Below the pieces are notes generated by a model, which did no database searches, was not told the DNA's origin, and saw nothing but the letters and a program-made list of their open reading frames with translations. DNA of 64,000 bases from NCBI RefSeq assembly GCF_900128995.1, contig NZ_FQUE01000002.1, positions 248,001 to 312,000 on the forward strand, given 5' to 3'. The position numbers and the translations under genes were made by a program. Positions 56,247 through 64,000 of the stretch are shown here, piece by piece. The stretch is from Loktanella atrilutea (GTDB lineage: Bacteria > Pseudomonadota > Alphaproteobacteria > Rhodobacterales > Rhodobacteraceae). The first letter of the stretch is position 1, and each line of letters opens with the position of its first letter.

Positions 56247-57443
56247 CTAGCCGCCCGTCTCGCCGTGGGTGTTCAGGAAGTATTGCGATAGAATTGGCGT
56301 TGATGCCGCGCCGAGGGCGCGGGCATTCGGGCCGATGCTGCCGGCGATGATGACAGGCGCCGCCAGACCACGCAGGTCAAGCGCCTTGAGGCAGGTCGCG
56401 GTCTGTGTAACCAGCCTGTCGCGGACCGACGCCGGAAAGCCGCCGTCGATGACGATCGCCTCGAAGTCGATAACGGAACAGACCGTCAGCGCGGCAAGTG
56501 CAAGCTGCTGGGCCGTCACTGCGATCCAATTGTCAAGGATCGCGTCGAACCGTGACCAGTCCTGCGGCGACGTCCACAGGACAGAGGGATCGTGACCTGC
56601 TTGGGTCAGGGCCGTTTCGAGCAGATGGAGAGAGGCTGCGTCGATCAGCTGGATGTCATGCCCGTCGGGCCCGCGCATCGGCAGCGACCCGAAGGCCCCG
56701 GCATTGCCGGACCGCCCTTCAAACACGGAATGGTTGAGGATCACGCCGCCGCCGATAAAGGACCCGATAAAGAAATACGCGTAATCGCGCCAGCTCCGCC
56801 CGATACCGTAGATATGTTCGGCACGGCTCGCGGCGGTCGCGTCATTTTCGACGAAGACTGGCAGGGACGAAAATTCCACGATGGCGGACGCGAAGTCGAA
56901 GGTTCGCCAAGCTTGCATGGCGTCTTCCGGTGCGCCGATGATCTCGTGCCAGTTCCAGATCTCGTAGGGCATGGCGATCCCGATCCCGGCGATCCGGTCT
57001 GCCGCCGCTGGCGTCAACGCGTCGGCAAAGGCCACAAGCCCCTCACGCAGGAAGCTGAGGATCGCCTTGGGTAAGGGGTAGCGATAGGTCAGGTTCCGTT
57101 CGGCGACGATGCTGCCGATCATGTCGGTCAGAACCAGATCCGCACTGCGTCGTCCGATCTTTAGACCCACGGCATGGGCGCCATGTGGCGCAAGATCCAT
57201 CGGGATCGACGGCTTGCCGACGCGGCCGCGCTGCGGACTGCCACGGGTCAGCAAACCGTCCTGCTCCAGTCCTCGCAAGATGACGGATACCGTCTGCGGT
57301 GACAGGCCCGTCCGCCGCGCGATATCGCTGCCCGCCGATGCACCGTTGCGCAAAAGTGTCGTGAGAATTAATCTTTCGTTATGATCGCGCAGCGTATGCT
57401 GGTTCCGGCCGGTGCCGGGATCGCGCACATCGGTATCGCTCAT
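56247..57443 (-). CDS. ROK-family transcriptional repressor (likely regulator of frcBCA)
   Basis: A 398-residue regulator. The winged helix-turn-helix covers about residues 22-75 (DIARRTGLSPQTVSVILRGL). The ROK sugar-binding/kinase-like domain follows, with VFVENDATAASRAE and GRSGNAGAFG. The usual ROK zinc motif (CxCGxxGCxE) is missing, so zinc-dependent folding or sugar sensing may differ. GGAGG precedes ATG 57443. It diverges from an importer whose components match the Frc system, which in Sinorhizobium is next to a ROK gene, frcR. Repression through the 57482-57502 palindrome is inferred. Confidence 0.82.
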   Translation of the reverse strand: MSDTDVRDPGTGRNQHTLRDHNERLILTTLLRNGASAGSDIARRTGLSPQTVSVILRGLEQDGLLTRGSPQRGRVGKPSIPMDLAPHGAHAVGLKIGRRSADLVLTDMIGSIVAERNLTYRYPLPKAILSFLREGLVAFADALTPAAADRIAGIGIAMPYEIWNWHEIIGAPEDAMQAWRTFDFASAIVEFSSLPVFVENDATAASRAEHIYGIGRSWRDYAYFFIGSFIGGGVILNHSVFEGRSGNAGAFGSLPMRGPDGHDIQLIDAASLHLLETALTQAGHDPSVLWTSPQDWSRFDAILDNWIAVTAQQLALAALTVCSVIDFEAIVIDGGFPASVRDRLVTQTATCLKALDLRGLAAPVIIAGSIGPNARALGAASTPILSQYFLNTHGETGG

Positions 57444-57481
57444 GATCGATCCTCCAGCCACTACAATCACCTAAACCATTT

Positions 57482-57502
57482 AATAAATCAAGTTGATTTA
57501 TT
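57482..57502. promoter_or_regulatory. 21-bp palindrome, candidate operator of the ROK repressor
   Basis: Ten-base arms AATAAATCAA and TTGATTTATT flank one G, perfectly symmetric. The site lies in the 162-bp spacer, 39 bp from the regulator start and 104 bp from frcB. Just to its right TTGACG (57505-57510) could be a -35 box, with TCTATC 17 bases further. A repressor here would block both promoters. Confidence 0.6.
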
Positions 57503-57605
57503 TATTGACGAATCATCTTAAATAGTGTCTATCGGGAACAGTCCCCAGCCGGGAGGGCGCGGGGCACGAGCGGTCGTTACCGCTGAAAATCTTTGGGAGG
57601 CTACC

Positions 57606-58628
57606 ATGACGAAATTGTTTGCAGGCACCGCTCTGGCGATGATCGCGCTGGCCGGTGCCGCCAGCGCCGAATCCCATACCGGCATGTCCGCATGCCTGAT
57701 CACCAAGACGGACACCAACCCGTTCTTCGTGAAGATGAAGGAAGGCGCCGAAAAGGCGGCTGCCGATCTGGGCATGGAACTTAAATCCTTTGCCGGCAAG
57801 GTCGATGGCGACAATGAAACCCAGGTCGCCGCGATCGAGACCTGCATCGCCGACGGTGCCAAGGGGATCCTGATCACCGCATCCGACACCTCTGCCATCG
57901 TCGATTCGGTCCAGAAAGCCCGCGATGCCGGCCTGCTGGTCATCGCGCTGGATACCCCGCTGTCCCCCGCCGATGCCGCCGACGCGACCTTCGCCACCGA
58001 CAACTTTGCCGCCGGCCTTCTGATCGGCGAATGGGCAAAGGGCACGCTGGGCGATGCCGCTGCCGACGCCAAGATCGCGATGCTGGACCTTGCCGTCAGC
58101 CAACCCACCGTCGACGTGTTGCGTGATCAGGGCTTCCTGCAGGGATTCGGAATCGACCTGAAGGACGAGAACGTCATCGGTGACGAGGACGATGCACGCA
58201 TCGTCGGCAACGACGTCACTGCCGGGAACGAGGAAGGCGGCCGCACCGCGATGGAGAACCTCCTCGCCGTGAACCCCGACATCAACGTCGTCTACACGAT
58301 CAACGAACCAGCAGCCGCCGGTGCCTACGAGGCGCTGAAGGCCGTGGGCCGCGAGAACGACGTACTGATTGTCTCCGTCGACGGGGGCTGCCCCGGCGTT
58401 CAGAACGTGGCCGACGGCGTGATCGGCGCCACCAGCCAGCAGTATCCGCTGGATATGGCCAAGCTGGGCGTCGAGGCGATCGCCGCCTTCGCAAAGGACG
58501 GCACGATGCCGACACCGACCGAGGGCAAGACCTTTACCGATACCGGCGTGAAGTTGATCACCGACAAGCCCGTCGATGGCGTCGAGTCGATCACTTCCGA
58601 AGAAGGCAAGGCAATCTGCTGGGGTTGA
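57606..58628 (+). CDS. frcB: fructose-type ABC transporter substrate-binding protein FrcB
   Basis: Periplasmic sugar receptor of the CUT2 (ribose/fructose) class, 340 residues. The signal peptide is [20 protein letters not shown]. The mature protein is a LacI-like two-lobe fold: [20 protein letters not shown], then [20 protein letters not shown], and [22 protein letters not shown] lies 5 bases before ATG 57606. Assignment to fructose rests on the closeness of FrcA and the order regulator/B/C/A; ribose or mannose cannot be excluded. Confidence 0.83.
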   Translation: MTKLFAGTALAMIALAGAASAESHTGMSACLITKTDTNPFFVKMKEGAEKAAADLGMELKSFAGKVDGDNETQVAAIETCIADGAKGILITASDTSAIVDSVQKARDAGLLVIALDTPLSPADAADATFATDNFAAGLLIGEWAKGTLGDAAADAKIAMLDLAVSQPTVDVLRDQGFLQGFGIDLKDENVIGDEDDARIVGNDVTAGNEEGGRTAMENLLAVNPDINVVYTINEPAAAGAYEALKAVGRENDVLIVSVDGGCPGVQNVADGVIGATSQQYPLDMAKLGVEAIAAFAKDGTMPTPTEGKTFTDTGVKLITDKPVDGVESITSEEGKAICWG

Positions 58629-58664
58629 TCTGAGCCCGCAGGTTACGACACACTGACGACGACG

Positions 58665-58686
58665 GGGGCGGCGGAGGATCCGCCCC
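58665..58686 (+). terminator. hairpin between frcB and frcC
   Basis: Arms GGGGCGG and CCGCCCC (7 bp) with an 8-base loop lie 37 bases after the frcB stop, in a 137-bp gap. It lacks a T-run and fits a partial terminator or mRNA-stabilising element that favours receptor synthesis. Confidence 0.45.
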
Positions 58687-58765
58687 TGTCGGACAAGTCC
58701 GGGGAGGCCTGTGCTGCCGTGACCGGCGCCACAGCAGACATTGAACGCAAAGGGGGAGGCAGGCG

Positions 58766-59854
58766 ATGGCATCGCAATCCGACGACTATGAATCCGTCGT
58801 GAAGGTCAAGCGCGAAGAAGCGGTTGCCGAATTTCGTGACGACCACAAGGGCTTCGTCAAGACGGTCCAGCACGCATTGCACGTGACGCCGTCCCTTGTC
58901 CCGCTGATCGTCCTGATCGTATCGATCATCGTATTCGGCAGCCTGCTCGGCAGCAAGTTCTTCTCGGCTTCGTCCCTGACGCTGATCTTGCAGCAGGTGC
59001 AGCTTGTGGGCATCGTGGCCGCCGCCCAGTCCCTCGTCATCCTGACCGCTGGCATCGACCTGTCCGTCGGTGCGATCATGGTGATGTCCTCGGTCATCAT
59101 GGGTCAGTTCACCTTTCGCTACGGCATCCCGGCCGAGATATCGATCCTCTGCGGTCTGATCATCGGCACAGCGCTGGGCGCAGCGAATGGAATTCTCGTG
59201 TCGAAGATGAAGCTGCCGCCCTTCATCGTGACGCTGGGCACCTGGCAGATCATCCTGGCCGCGAACTTCCTCTATTCCGCCAACGAGACAATCCGCAGCC
59301 AGGAGATCCGGACCGAAGCGCCGATCCTTCAGCTTTTCGGCACAACCTTCAAGATCGGCGCCAACGAGGCCGGACAGGGCGGCGCGACGCTGACGGTAGG
59401 CGTCATCTTCATGCTCGTGCTGGTGGCCTTTCTCGCTTACATGCTGCGACAGACCGCCTTTGGCCGCCACATTTATGCGGTCGGCGACGATCAGGAAGCG
59501 GCGAAGCTCTCGGGCGTGAATGTCGACGGCGTGCTGATCGCGGTCTATGCGCTCGCGGGCCTGATCTGCGCCTTTGCCGGCTGGGCCCTGATCGGGCGCA
59601 TCGGCTCGGTCTCTCCCACCTCGGGGCAAGAGGCGAACATCCAGTCCATCACCGCCGTCGTGATCGGTGGCATTTCGCTCTTCGGCGGGCGCGGGTCGAT
59701 CATGGGCTCACTCTTCGGCGCGCTGATCGTGGGCGTGTTCACGCTGGGCCTGCGGCTGGCCGGGGCAGACGCGCAGTGGACGTATCTCTTCATCGGCGCA
59801 CTGATCATCATCGCCGTTGCCGTCGACCAATGGATCAGAAAGGTGTCTGCATAA
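58766..59854 (+). CDS. frcC: fructose-type ABC transporter permease FrcC
   Basis: A CUT2 permease, 362 residues with 8-10 helices. The first helix is near residues 48-70 (LVPLIVLIVSIIVFGSLLGS). LTAGIDLSVGAIMVMSSVIM and FGRHIYAVGDDQEAAKLSGV are RbsC-family hallmarks. GGISLFGGRGSIMGSLFGAL is the C-terminal block. An N-terminal cytoplasmic lead of about 45 residues precedes TM1. GGGGGAGG lies before ATG 58766. Stop and frcA start overlap in TAATG. Confidence 0.88.
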   Translation: MASQSDDYESVVKVKREEAVAEFRDDHKGFVKTVQHALHVTPSLVPLIVLIVSIIVFGSLLGSKFFSASSLTLILQQVQLVGIVAAAQSLVILTAGIDLSVGAIMVMSSVIMGQFTFRYGIPAEISILCGLIIGTALGAANGILVSKMKLPPFIVTLGTWQIILAANFLYSANETIRSQEIRTEAPILQLFGTTFKIGANEAGQGGATLTVGVIFMLVLVAFLAYMLRQTAFGRHIYAVGDDQEAAKLSGVNVDGVLIAVYALAGLICAFAGWALIGRIGSVSPTSGQEANIQSITAVVIGGISLFGGRGSIMGSLFGALIVGVFTLGLRLAGADAQWTYLFIGALIIIAVAVDQWIRKVSA

Positions 59855-60630
59855 TGGAACCCATTCTCAAGGGCCGCAATCTGGTCAAGCGCTACGGCAA
59901 GGTGACCGCACTCGACCATTGCGATTTCGATCTCTACCCCGGAGAAATCCTGGCCGTGATCGGCGACAACGGCGCCGGCAAGTCCTCACTCATCAAGGCG
60001 GTGTCGGGCGCCGTCATTCCCGACGAGGGCGAGATTTTCCTTGAAGGCAAGAAGATCCGGTTTGCCTCTCCCATCGAGGCGCGCGAGGCGGGGATCGAGA
60101 CGGTCTACCAGACCCTCGCCATGTCCCCTGCCCTGTCGATCGCCGACAACATGTTCATGGGGCGGGAACTGCGCAAACCCGGCTTCCGCGGTAAGTGGCT
60201 GCGACAGTTGGACCGGAGCGCGATGGAAAAATTCGCCCGCGAAAAGCTGAGCGAACTGGGCCTGATGACGATCCAGAACATCAACCAGGCGGTGGAAACC
60301 CTGTCCGGCGGCCAACGCCAAGGCGTGGCCGTGGCCCGTGCCGCAGCCTTCGGGTCGAAGGTCATCATCCTCGATGAACCGACGGCGGCGCTGGGCGTCA
60401 AGGAAAGCCGCAAGGTGCTGGAACTGATTCAGGACGTCCGCGCGCGCGGCGTGCCGATCATCCTGATCAGCCACAACATGCCGCACGTGTTCGAGGTCGC
60501 CGACCGCATCCACGTCCACCGGCTGGGCAAGCGGCTTTGCGTCATCAATCCGCGGAACCACTCGATGTCCGACGCCGTCGGCTACATGACCGGCGCCAAG
60601 GTGCCCGATCAGGAAATGGAAATGGCCTGA
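59854..60630 (+). CDS. frcA: fructose-type ABC transporter ATPase FrcA
   Basis: A single-domain ATPase of 258 residues, unlike the double-domain RbsA. Walker A GDNGAGKSSL, the Q-loop ETVYQTLAMSPALS, signature LSGGQRQGVAVARAAAFG, Walker B VIILDEPTAALGVKES and the H-loop LISHNMPHVFEVADRIHVHR. The signature and the HRLGKRLCVINPRNHSMSDAV tail are what I recall for FrcA. It ends the operon before a hairpin at 60638-60666. Confidence 0.88.
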   Translation: MEPILKGRNLVKRYGKVTALDHCDFDLYPGEILAVIGDNGAGKSSLIKAVSGAVIPDEGEIFLEGKKIRFASPIEAREAGIETVYQTLAMSPALSIADNMFMGRELRKPGFRGKWLRQLDRSAMEKFAREKLSELGLMTIQNINQAVETLSGGQRQGVAVARAAAFGSKVIILDEPTAALGVKESRKVLELIQDVRARGVPIILISHNMPHVFEVADRIHVHRLGKRLCVINPRNHSMSDAVGYMTGAKVPDQEMEMA

Positions 60631-60637
60631 CAGGACG

Positions 60638-60666
60638 GCAGGCCGCCCGTCACGGTCGCGGCCTGC
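60638..60666 (+). terminator. terminator after frcA
   Basis: A 9-bp stem, GCAGGCCGC and GCGGCCTGC, encloses an 11-base loop. It is followed by GCGTTTCGTC and begins 8 bases after the frcA stop. pobR converges on this site. Confidence 0.6.
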
Positions 60667-60711
60667 GCGTTTCGTCTGGTCAAAATACCCTGAGGACCCA
60701 AGGGCGGCGGA

Positions 60712-61548
60712 TCAGCCAGAGGCCCCCGCCCCGAAGCTCTTGCGATAGTCCCGCGCCGAAAGACCCATCCCCTTGCGGAAGACCCTTGCGAAATACGCCG
60801 GGTCCGAAAATCCCAGATCATAGGCGATCGTCGTGACCGGCTGACGGGTGTAGGCCAACCGCCGCGCCGCCTCTCCCAGCAGATGGGCCTGCACTGCGCC
60901 CATGACCGACTGATCCGCCTGATGGCGGACGACCCGGTTCAGCTGCGTGGAGGAGGTGCCAAGATGTGCCGCGTAATCCTTCACGCGCCACCCGTCCGCC
61001 GCATGGGTCCTTACCGCATCCTCGAACCTGGCATAAAGGGTCGCAGCAGGATCGGTCATCGAAGGCTCTGCCGTCACCAGATCGCAGCCCAGCGCCACCA
61101 CGAGGGCGCGCAGGGCAAGATCCCGTGGACCTGACCGATCCGCGTACCGGTCGGCAATGGCTGCGAAAAGACTCGCCATCCGGGGCGTTTCCGCTCGCGA
61201 TTGGAACCGCCGCAGACCCGTCGGTGCAAGGTCGGACAGCACGTCGACCGGAACCGTCACGACGTAGCCTTCTGTCCCGGCCTCGAAGATGAAACCGTGT
61301 TCAAGCTGGCTCGGGATCGACAGTGCCACGGGCAGGTGCAGCGGCCGGTCGCCATCCGCCAGTCGCAGGGTCACGTCACCGGACCGGAACAGAAAGAACT
61401 GGTGCAGGTCCGGATGCCGATGGCGCGCTATCTTCCAGCCGTGTCGATGCGCGCGGGCATTGATGTCCTCGCAGTGCAGGACGTCGGGAAAGATGCGACC
61501 CTCGCCGAACAAGGCGAAGGCAGGTGTTCGTTTGGCTGGATTGTCCAA
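60712..61548 (-). CDS. pobR: AraC-family regulator PobR
   Basis: A 278-residue regulator. The N-terminal cupin-like sensing domain (about 30-110) includes HRHPDLHQFFLFRSGDVTL. The C-terminal pair of helix-turn-helix motifs (about 180-275) includes KDYAAHLGTSSTQLNRVV and TTIAYDLGFSDPAYFARVFR. It diverges from pobA across a 77-bp spacer, the classical arrangement for the 4-hydroxybenzoate-responsive activator. The start appears to be TTG 61548 with GGAG upstream; no ATG is available before the sensing domain. Confidence 0.85.
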   Translation of the reverse strand: MDNPAKRTPAFALFGEGRIFPDVLHCEDINARAHRHGWKIARHRHPDLHQFFLFRSGDVTLRLADGDRPLHLPVALSIPSQLEHGFIFEAGTEGYVVTVPVDVLSDLAPTGLRRFQSRAETPRMASLFAAIADRYADRSGPRDLALRALVVALGCDLVTAEPSMTDPAATLYARFEDAVRTHAADGWRVKDYAAHLGTSSTQLNRVVRHQADQSVMGAVQAHLLGEAARRLAYTRQPVTTIAYDLGFSDPAYFARVFRKGMGLSARDYRKSFGAGASG

Positions 61549-61625
61549 GTTCTCGCTCCGATCCTTCGGGTATCATGCGGCCGGCAGGTCCATCCTTGCA
61601 AGACATGCTGTCAGAGGGGGGGCAC

Positions 61626-62795
61626 ATGCGCACGCAAGTCTGCATCATCGGAGGGGGGCCTTCGGGCCTTTTGCTGTCGCAATTGCTGCACCGGGCGGGC
61701 ATCGCATCCGTTGTGCTGGAACGTCGGTCGCGCGACTACGTCCTCGGTCGGATCCGCGCGGGCGTGCTGGAATACGGCTCCGTCGGGATGCTGGAACAGG
61801 CCGGTGTCGCGGCTCGCGCCCATGCAGAGGGTCTGCCCCACTCCGGCACCTACCTTGCGGTGCAGAACGAAGGGTTCCGGATCGATTTCGACGCGCTGAT
61901 CGGGAAGAAGGTGATGGTCTACGGCCAGACCGAAGTGACCCGTGACCTCTATGACGCCCGCGAAAAGGCAGACGGTATCGTGATCCACGAGGTGGAAGGC
62001 ACGTGGCCCCACGATCTGGACACCGACGCACCCTATGTCACCTACACTCTGGACGGCACGGAATACCGTGTCGACTGCGATTTCGTGGCCGGATGCGACG
62101 GCTTTCACGGCCCGTCGCGCCAAGCAATTCCAAAGGATGTGCTGACGGAATACGAGCGCGTCTACCCCTTCGGCTGGCTGGGTGTCCTGTCGGAAACGCC
62201 TCCCGTCAGCCACGAGCTGATCTACGCCAACCACCCGCGCGGGTTTGCGCTGGCGTCGATGCGCAATCCGCATCTCAGCCGCTACTACATTCAGGCCCCC
62301 GTCGATGACCCCCTCGACAAGTGGACCGACGCGGCGTTCTGGGACGAACTGCGCCGCCGCCTGCCCCACGACGCAGCAGAGGCGCTGGTCACGGGCCCTA
62401 CCATCGAGAAATCGATCGCACCCCTGCGATCCTATGTCGCCGACCCGATGCGCTGGGGCCGTCTGTTCCTTGTCGGCGACGCGGCCCACATCGTGCCGCC
62501 GACCGGCGCCAAGGGATTGAACCTCGCGATCTCGGATGTGCATTACCTGTTCAAGGCCTTGAAGCTGCACTATGGACAGGGTGACGAAACGGGTCTCGAC
62601 GGGTATTCTCAGACCGCCCTCGCGCGTGTCTGGAACGCGATCCGGTTCAGCTGGTGGTTCACCACGACGATGCACCGCTTTCCCGAACAAACGCCCTTCG
62701 ATCAGGCCATTCAGGATGCAGAGCTGCGGTATCTGCAAGCGTCGCCAAGGGCGCAGGCCGCGTTGGCAGAAAACTATGTAGGCCTGCCCTACTGA
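61626..62795 (+). CDS. pobA: 4-hydroxybenzoate 3-monooxygenase PobA
   Basis: A FAD- and NADPH-dependent hydroxylase converting 4-hydroxybenzoate to protocatechuate, 389 residues. The ADP-binding IIGGGPSGLLLSQLLHRAGI is at the N-terminus. RIRAGVLEYGSVGML is the PobA-specific block. CDGFHGPSR and GRLFLVGDAAHIVPPTGAKG bind FAD and substrate. GAGGGGGG precedes ATG 61626. The protocatechuate ring-cleavage genes are not in the window. Confidence 0.95.
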   Translation: MRTQVCIIGGGPSGLLLSQLLHRAGIASVVLERRSRDYVLGRIRAGVLEYGSVGMLEQAGVAARAHAEGLPHSGTYLAVQNEGFRIDFDALIGKKVMVYGQTEVTRDLYDAREKADGIVIHEVEGTWPHDLDTDAPYVTYTLDGTEYRVDCDFVAGCDGFHGPSRQAIPKDVLTEYERVYPFGWLGVLSETPPVSHELIYANHPRGFALASMRNPHLSRYYIQAPVDDPLDKWTDAAFWDELRRRLPHDAAEALVTGPTIEKSIAPLRSYVADPMRWGRLFLVGDAAHIVPPTGAKGLNLAISDVHYLFKALKLHYGQGDETGLDGYSQTALARVWNAIRFSWWFTTTMHRFPEQTPFDQAIQDAELRYLQASPRAQAALAENYVGLPY

Positions 62796-62929
62796 CGGTC
62801 CGGCGTCACTAGGGCAGGCATGGAACGATTTAACGATTTCGCAATCTGCCGCCGGCGTCCGGAGTGCCATACATTGACGAAGGGTTGCCCGACGCTAGCT
62901 GCATAGCTTCTGTCCAGAACGGCGGTCCC

Positions 62930-63931
62930 ATGAAACGCTTCACCTGCCCCACCTGCGCCAACGAGGTGCATTTCCGAAATCAGTCCTGCGTCAACTGCGG
63001 CACACGCCTCGGGTTCGATGCCAATGCCATGACGATGCGCGCTGCCGGCGGCGATGTGGTGCTTTGCGCCAATGCCGAGGGAGCCGCCTGCAACTGGCTT
63101 GCGATCGATGCCAAACAGGGGAGCTACTGCCTTGCCTGCCAGCACAACCATTTCATCCCCGATGCCTCGATGGAGGGCAACCTTGTCCGCTGGCAGGAAG
63201 TCGAACTTGCCAAGCGCAAGCTGATCTACGGGCTGATGCGGTGGCACCTGCCGCGCCCGACCCGCGCCCAGAACCCGAACCTCGGGTTGGCCTTCGACTT
63301 TCTGGCCGATGCCGAGGGGCCGAACGGCGTGACGCCGGTGATGACTGGCCATGAAAGCGGGCTGATCACGATCAACATCGCCGAAAGCGATGACGACGTG
63401 CGCGTCGCTCGCCGCACCGCGATGGACGAGCCCTACCGCACGCTGATCGGCCACATGCGGCACGAGGTCGGGCACTTCTACTGGGCGCTGCTCGTCGACA
63501 ATTCGCCGCAGATCGACCGCTATCGCGAACTCTTCGGGGACGAGAGGGCGGATTACAGCGCGGCGCTGCAACACCACTACGACAACGGCGCGCCGCAGGG
63601 CTGGCAGCAGACGCACATCAGCGCCTACGCCACCTCTCACCCGTGGGAGGACTTTGCAGAGACCTGGGCTCATTGGATGCACATCGCCGACGGGGTCGAA
63701 ACCGCTGCCGCCTATGCCATGTCGCTGGACGGGCGTCAGGTGACGGAGGACGCCTATGCCGCCAAGGAAATAGAGCCGGTGGTCGAGGCGTGGGTGCCGG
63801 TAACGGTCGCGCTGAACAACATGAACCGCGCCATGGGTCAGCCCGACCTTTACCCCTTCGTTCTGAACAAGCCGGTCATGGCCAAGCTGCAGTTCATCAA
63901 TGACCTGATCCACGGCGCCGCAATCGCCTAA
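62930..63931 (+). CDS. zinc-ribbon putative metallopeptidase (DUF2248-type)
   Basis: A 333-residue cytosolic protein. Two N-terminal CxxC-type ribbons are seen: CPTC/CVNC at residues 6-23 and CANAEGAAC/CLAC at 46-70. A zincin-like motif, HEVGH at 178-182, lies in MRHEVGHFYWALLVD, with a further acidic/His segment ETWAHWMH. The arrangement fits the zinc-ribbon plus putative zinc-binding metallopeptidase family whose substrates are unknown. ATG 62930 was chosen because the first ribbon starts there; an upstream in-frame ATG gives an unconserved 22-residue lead. It is monocistronic after pobA. Confidence 0.8.
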   Translation: MKRFTCPTCANEVHFRNQSCVNCGTRLGFDANAMTMRAAGGDVVLCANAEGAACNWLAIDAKQGSYCLACQHNHFIPDASMEGNLVRWQEVELAKRKLIYGLMRWHLPRPTRAQNPNLGLAFDFLADAEGPNGVTPVMTGHESGLITINIAESDDDVRVARRTAMDEPYRTLIGHMRHEVGHFYWALLVDNSPQIDRYRELFGDERADYSAALQHHYDNGAPQGWQQTHISAYATSHPWEDFAETWAHWMHIADGVETAAAYAMSLDGRQVTEDAYAAKEIEPVVEAWVPVTVALNNMNRAMGQPDLYPFVLNKPVMAKLQFINDLIHGAAIA

Positions 63932-64000
63932 TTTTCAGGCACTCCGTTTCCTTTGCCCGCGTTTCGATCAAATGCGGGTGGAGGTGGCGGGCACATCGTG

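Overview
The window looks like a chromosomal segment of a Rhodobacterales (Roseobacter-group) alphaproteobacterium. Base composition is uniformly high in G+C. The gene content also fits that group: an R. sphaeroides CheOp1-like chemotaxis cluster, AglEFGK and Frc-type sugar importers, a TRAP importer, the organosulfonate genes hpsN-comDE, a Hint-domain protein, and many 4-bp ATGA/GTGA/TTGA gene overlaps. I found no rRNA or tRNA gene, insertion sequence, integrase, prophage or CRISPR array. It reads as ordinary core and metabolic chromosome rather than an island.

Layout. 1-6.2 kb: 3' part of ligD, rsuA, then galU-otsB-otsA (UDP-glucose to trehalose), and a convergent PaaI-type thioesterase. 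6.3-12.7 kb: a five-gene Dpp-type peptide importer ending in an M19 dipeptidase, with every junction an ATGA overlap. 12.7-19.7 kb (minus strand): ileS, an extensin-like protein, a TyrA-family dehydrogenase, hisC and rpsD. 19.9-22.8 kb (minus): glpK, a secreted metallo-beta-lactamase-fold hydrolase, and aroQ. 22.9-27.9 kb (minus): the alpha-glucoside importer aglE-aglF-aglG-aglK.

28.4-37.1 kb (minus): a free-standing periplasmic PDC sensor, an MCP, cheD, a STAS protein, cheY, cheA, cheW, cheR, a second cheY, and a small protein carrying a CheZ-like DxxxQ motif. No cheB is present. 37.3-40.5 kb (minus): TRAP importer dctPQM. 40.8-43.3 kb: cydA-cydB plus a 36-residue CydX/DUF2474-like peptide, with an FNR-type box upstream. 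43.3-45 kb: a thiolase and an isolated gcvH. 45-47.4 kb (minus): hpsN-comD-comE, predicted to act on C3 sulfonates. 47.4-53.9 kb (minus): glycogen genes glgC-glgA-glgX-pgm, without glgB or glgP. 54.1-56.2 kb: an unrecognised secreted protein and a Hint-domain protein. 56.2-60.6 kb: a ROK repressor diverging from the frcBCA fructose-type importer, with a 21-bp palindrome between them. 60.7-62.8 kb: the divergent pair pobR/pobA (4-hydroxybenzoate hydroxylation). 62.9-63.9 kb: a zinc-ribbon putative metallopeptidase.

A carbon-storage theme links several blocks. Importers bring in alpha-glucosides and fructose. Pgm and GalU interconvert hexose phosphates and UDP-glucose. OtsAB makes trehalose, and GlgCAX makes and trims glycogen. 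The observations most worth following up are the DxxxQ protein ending the chemotaxis operon, the stand-alone PDC sensor paired with an MCP in a cluster without cheB, and the hpsN-comDE module.
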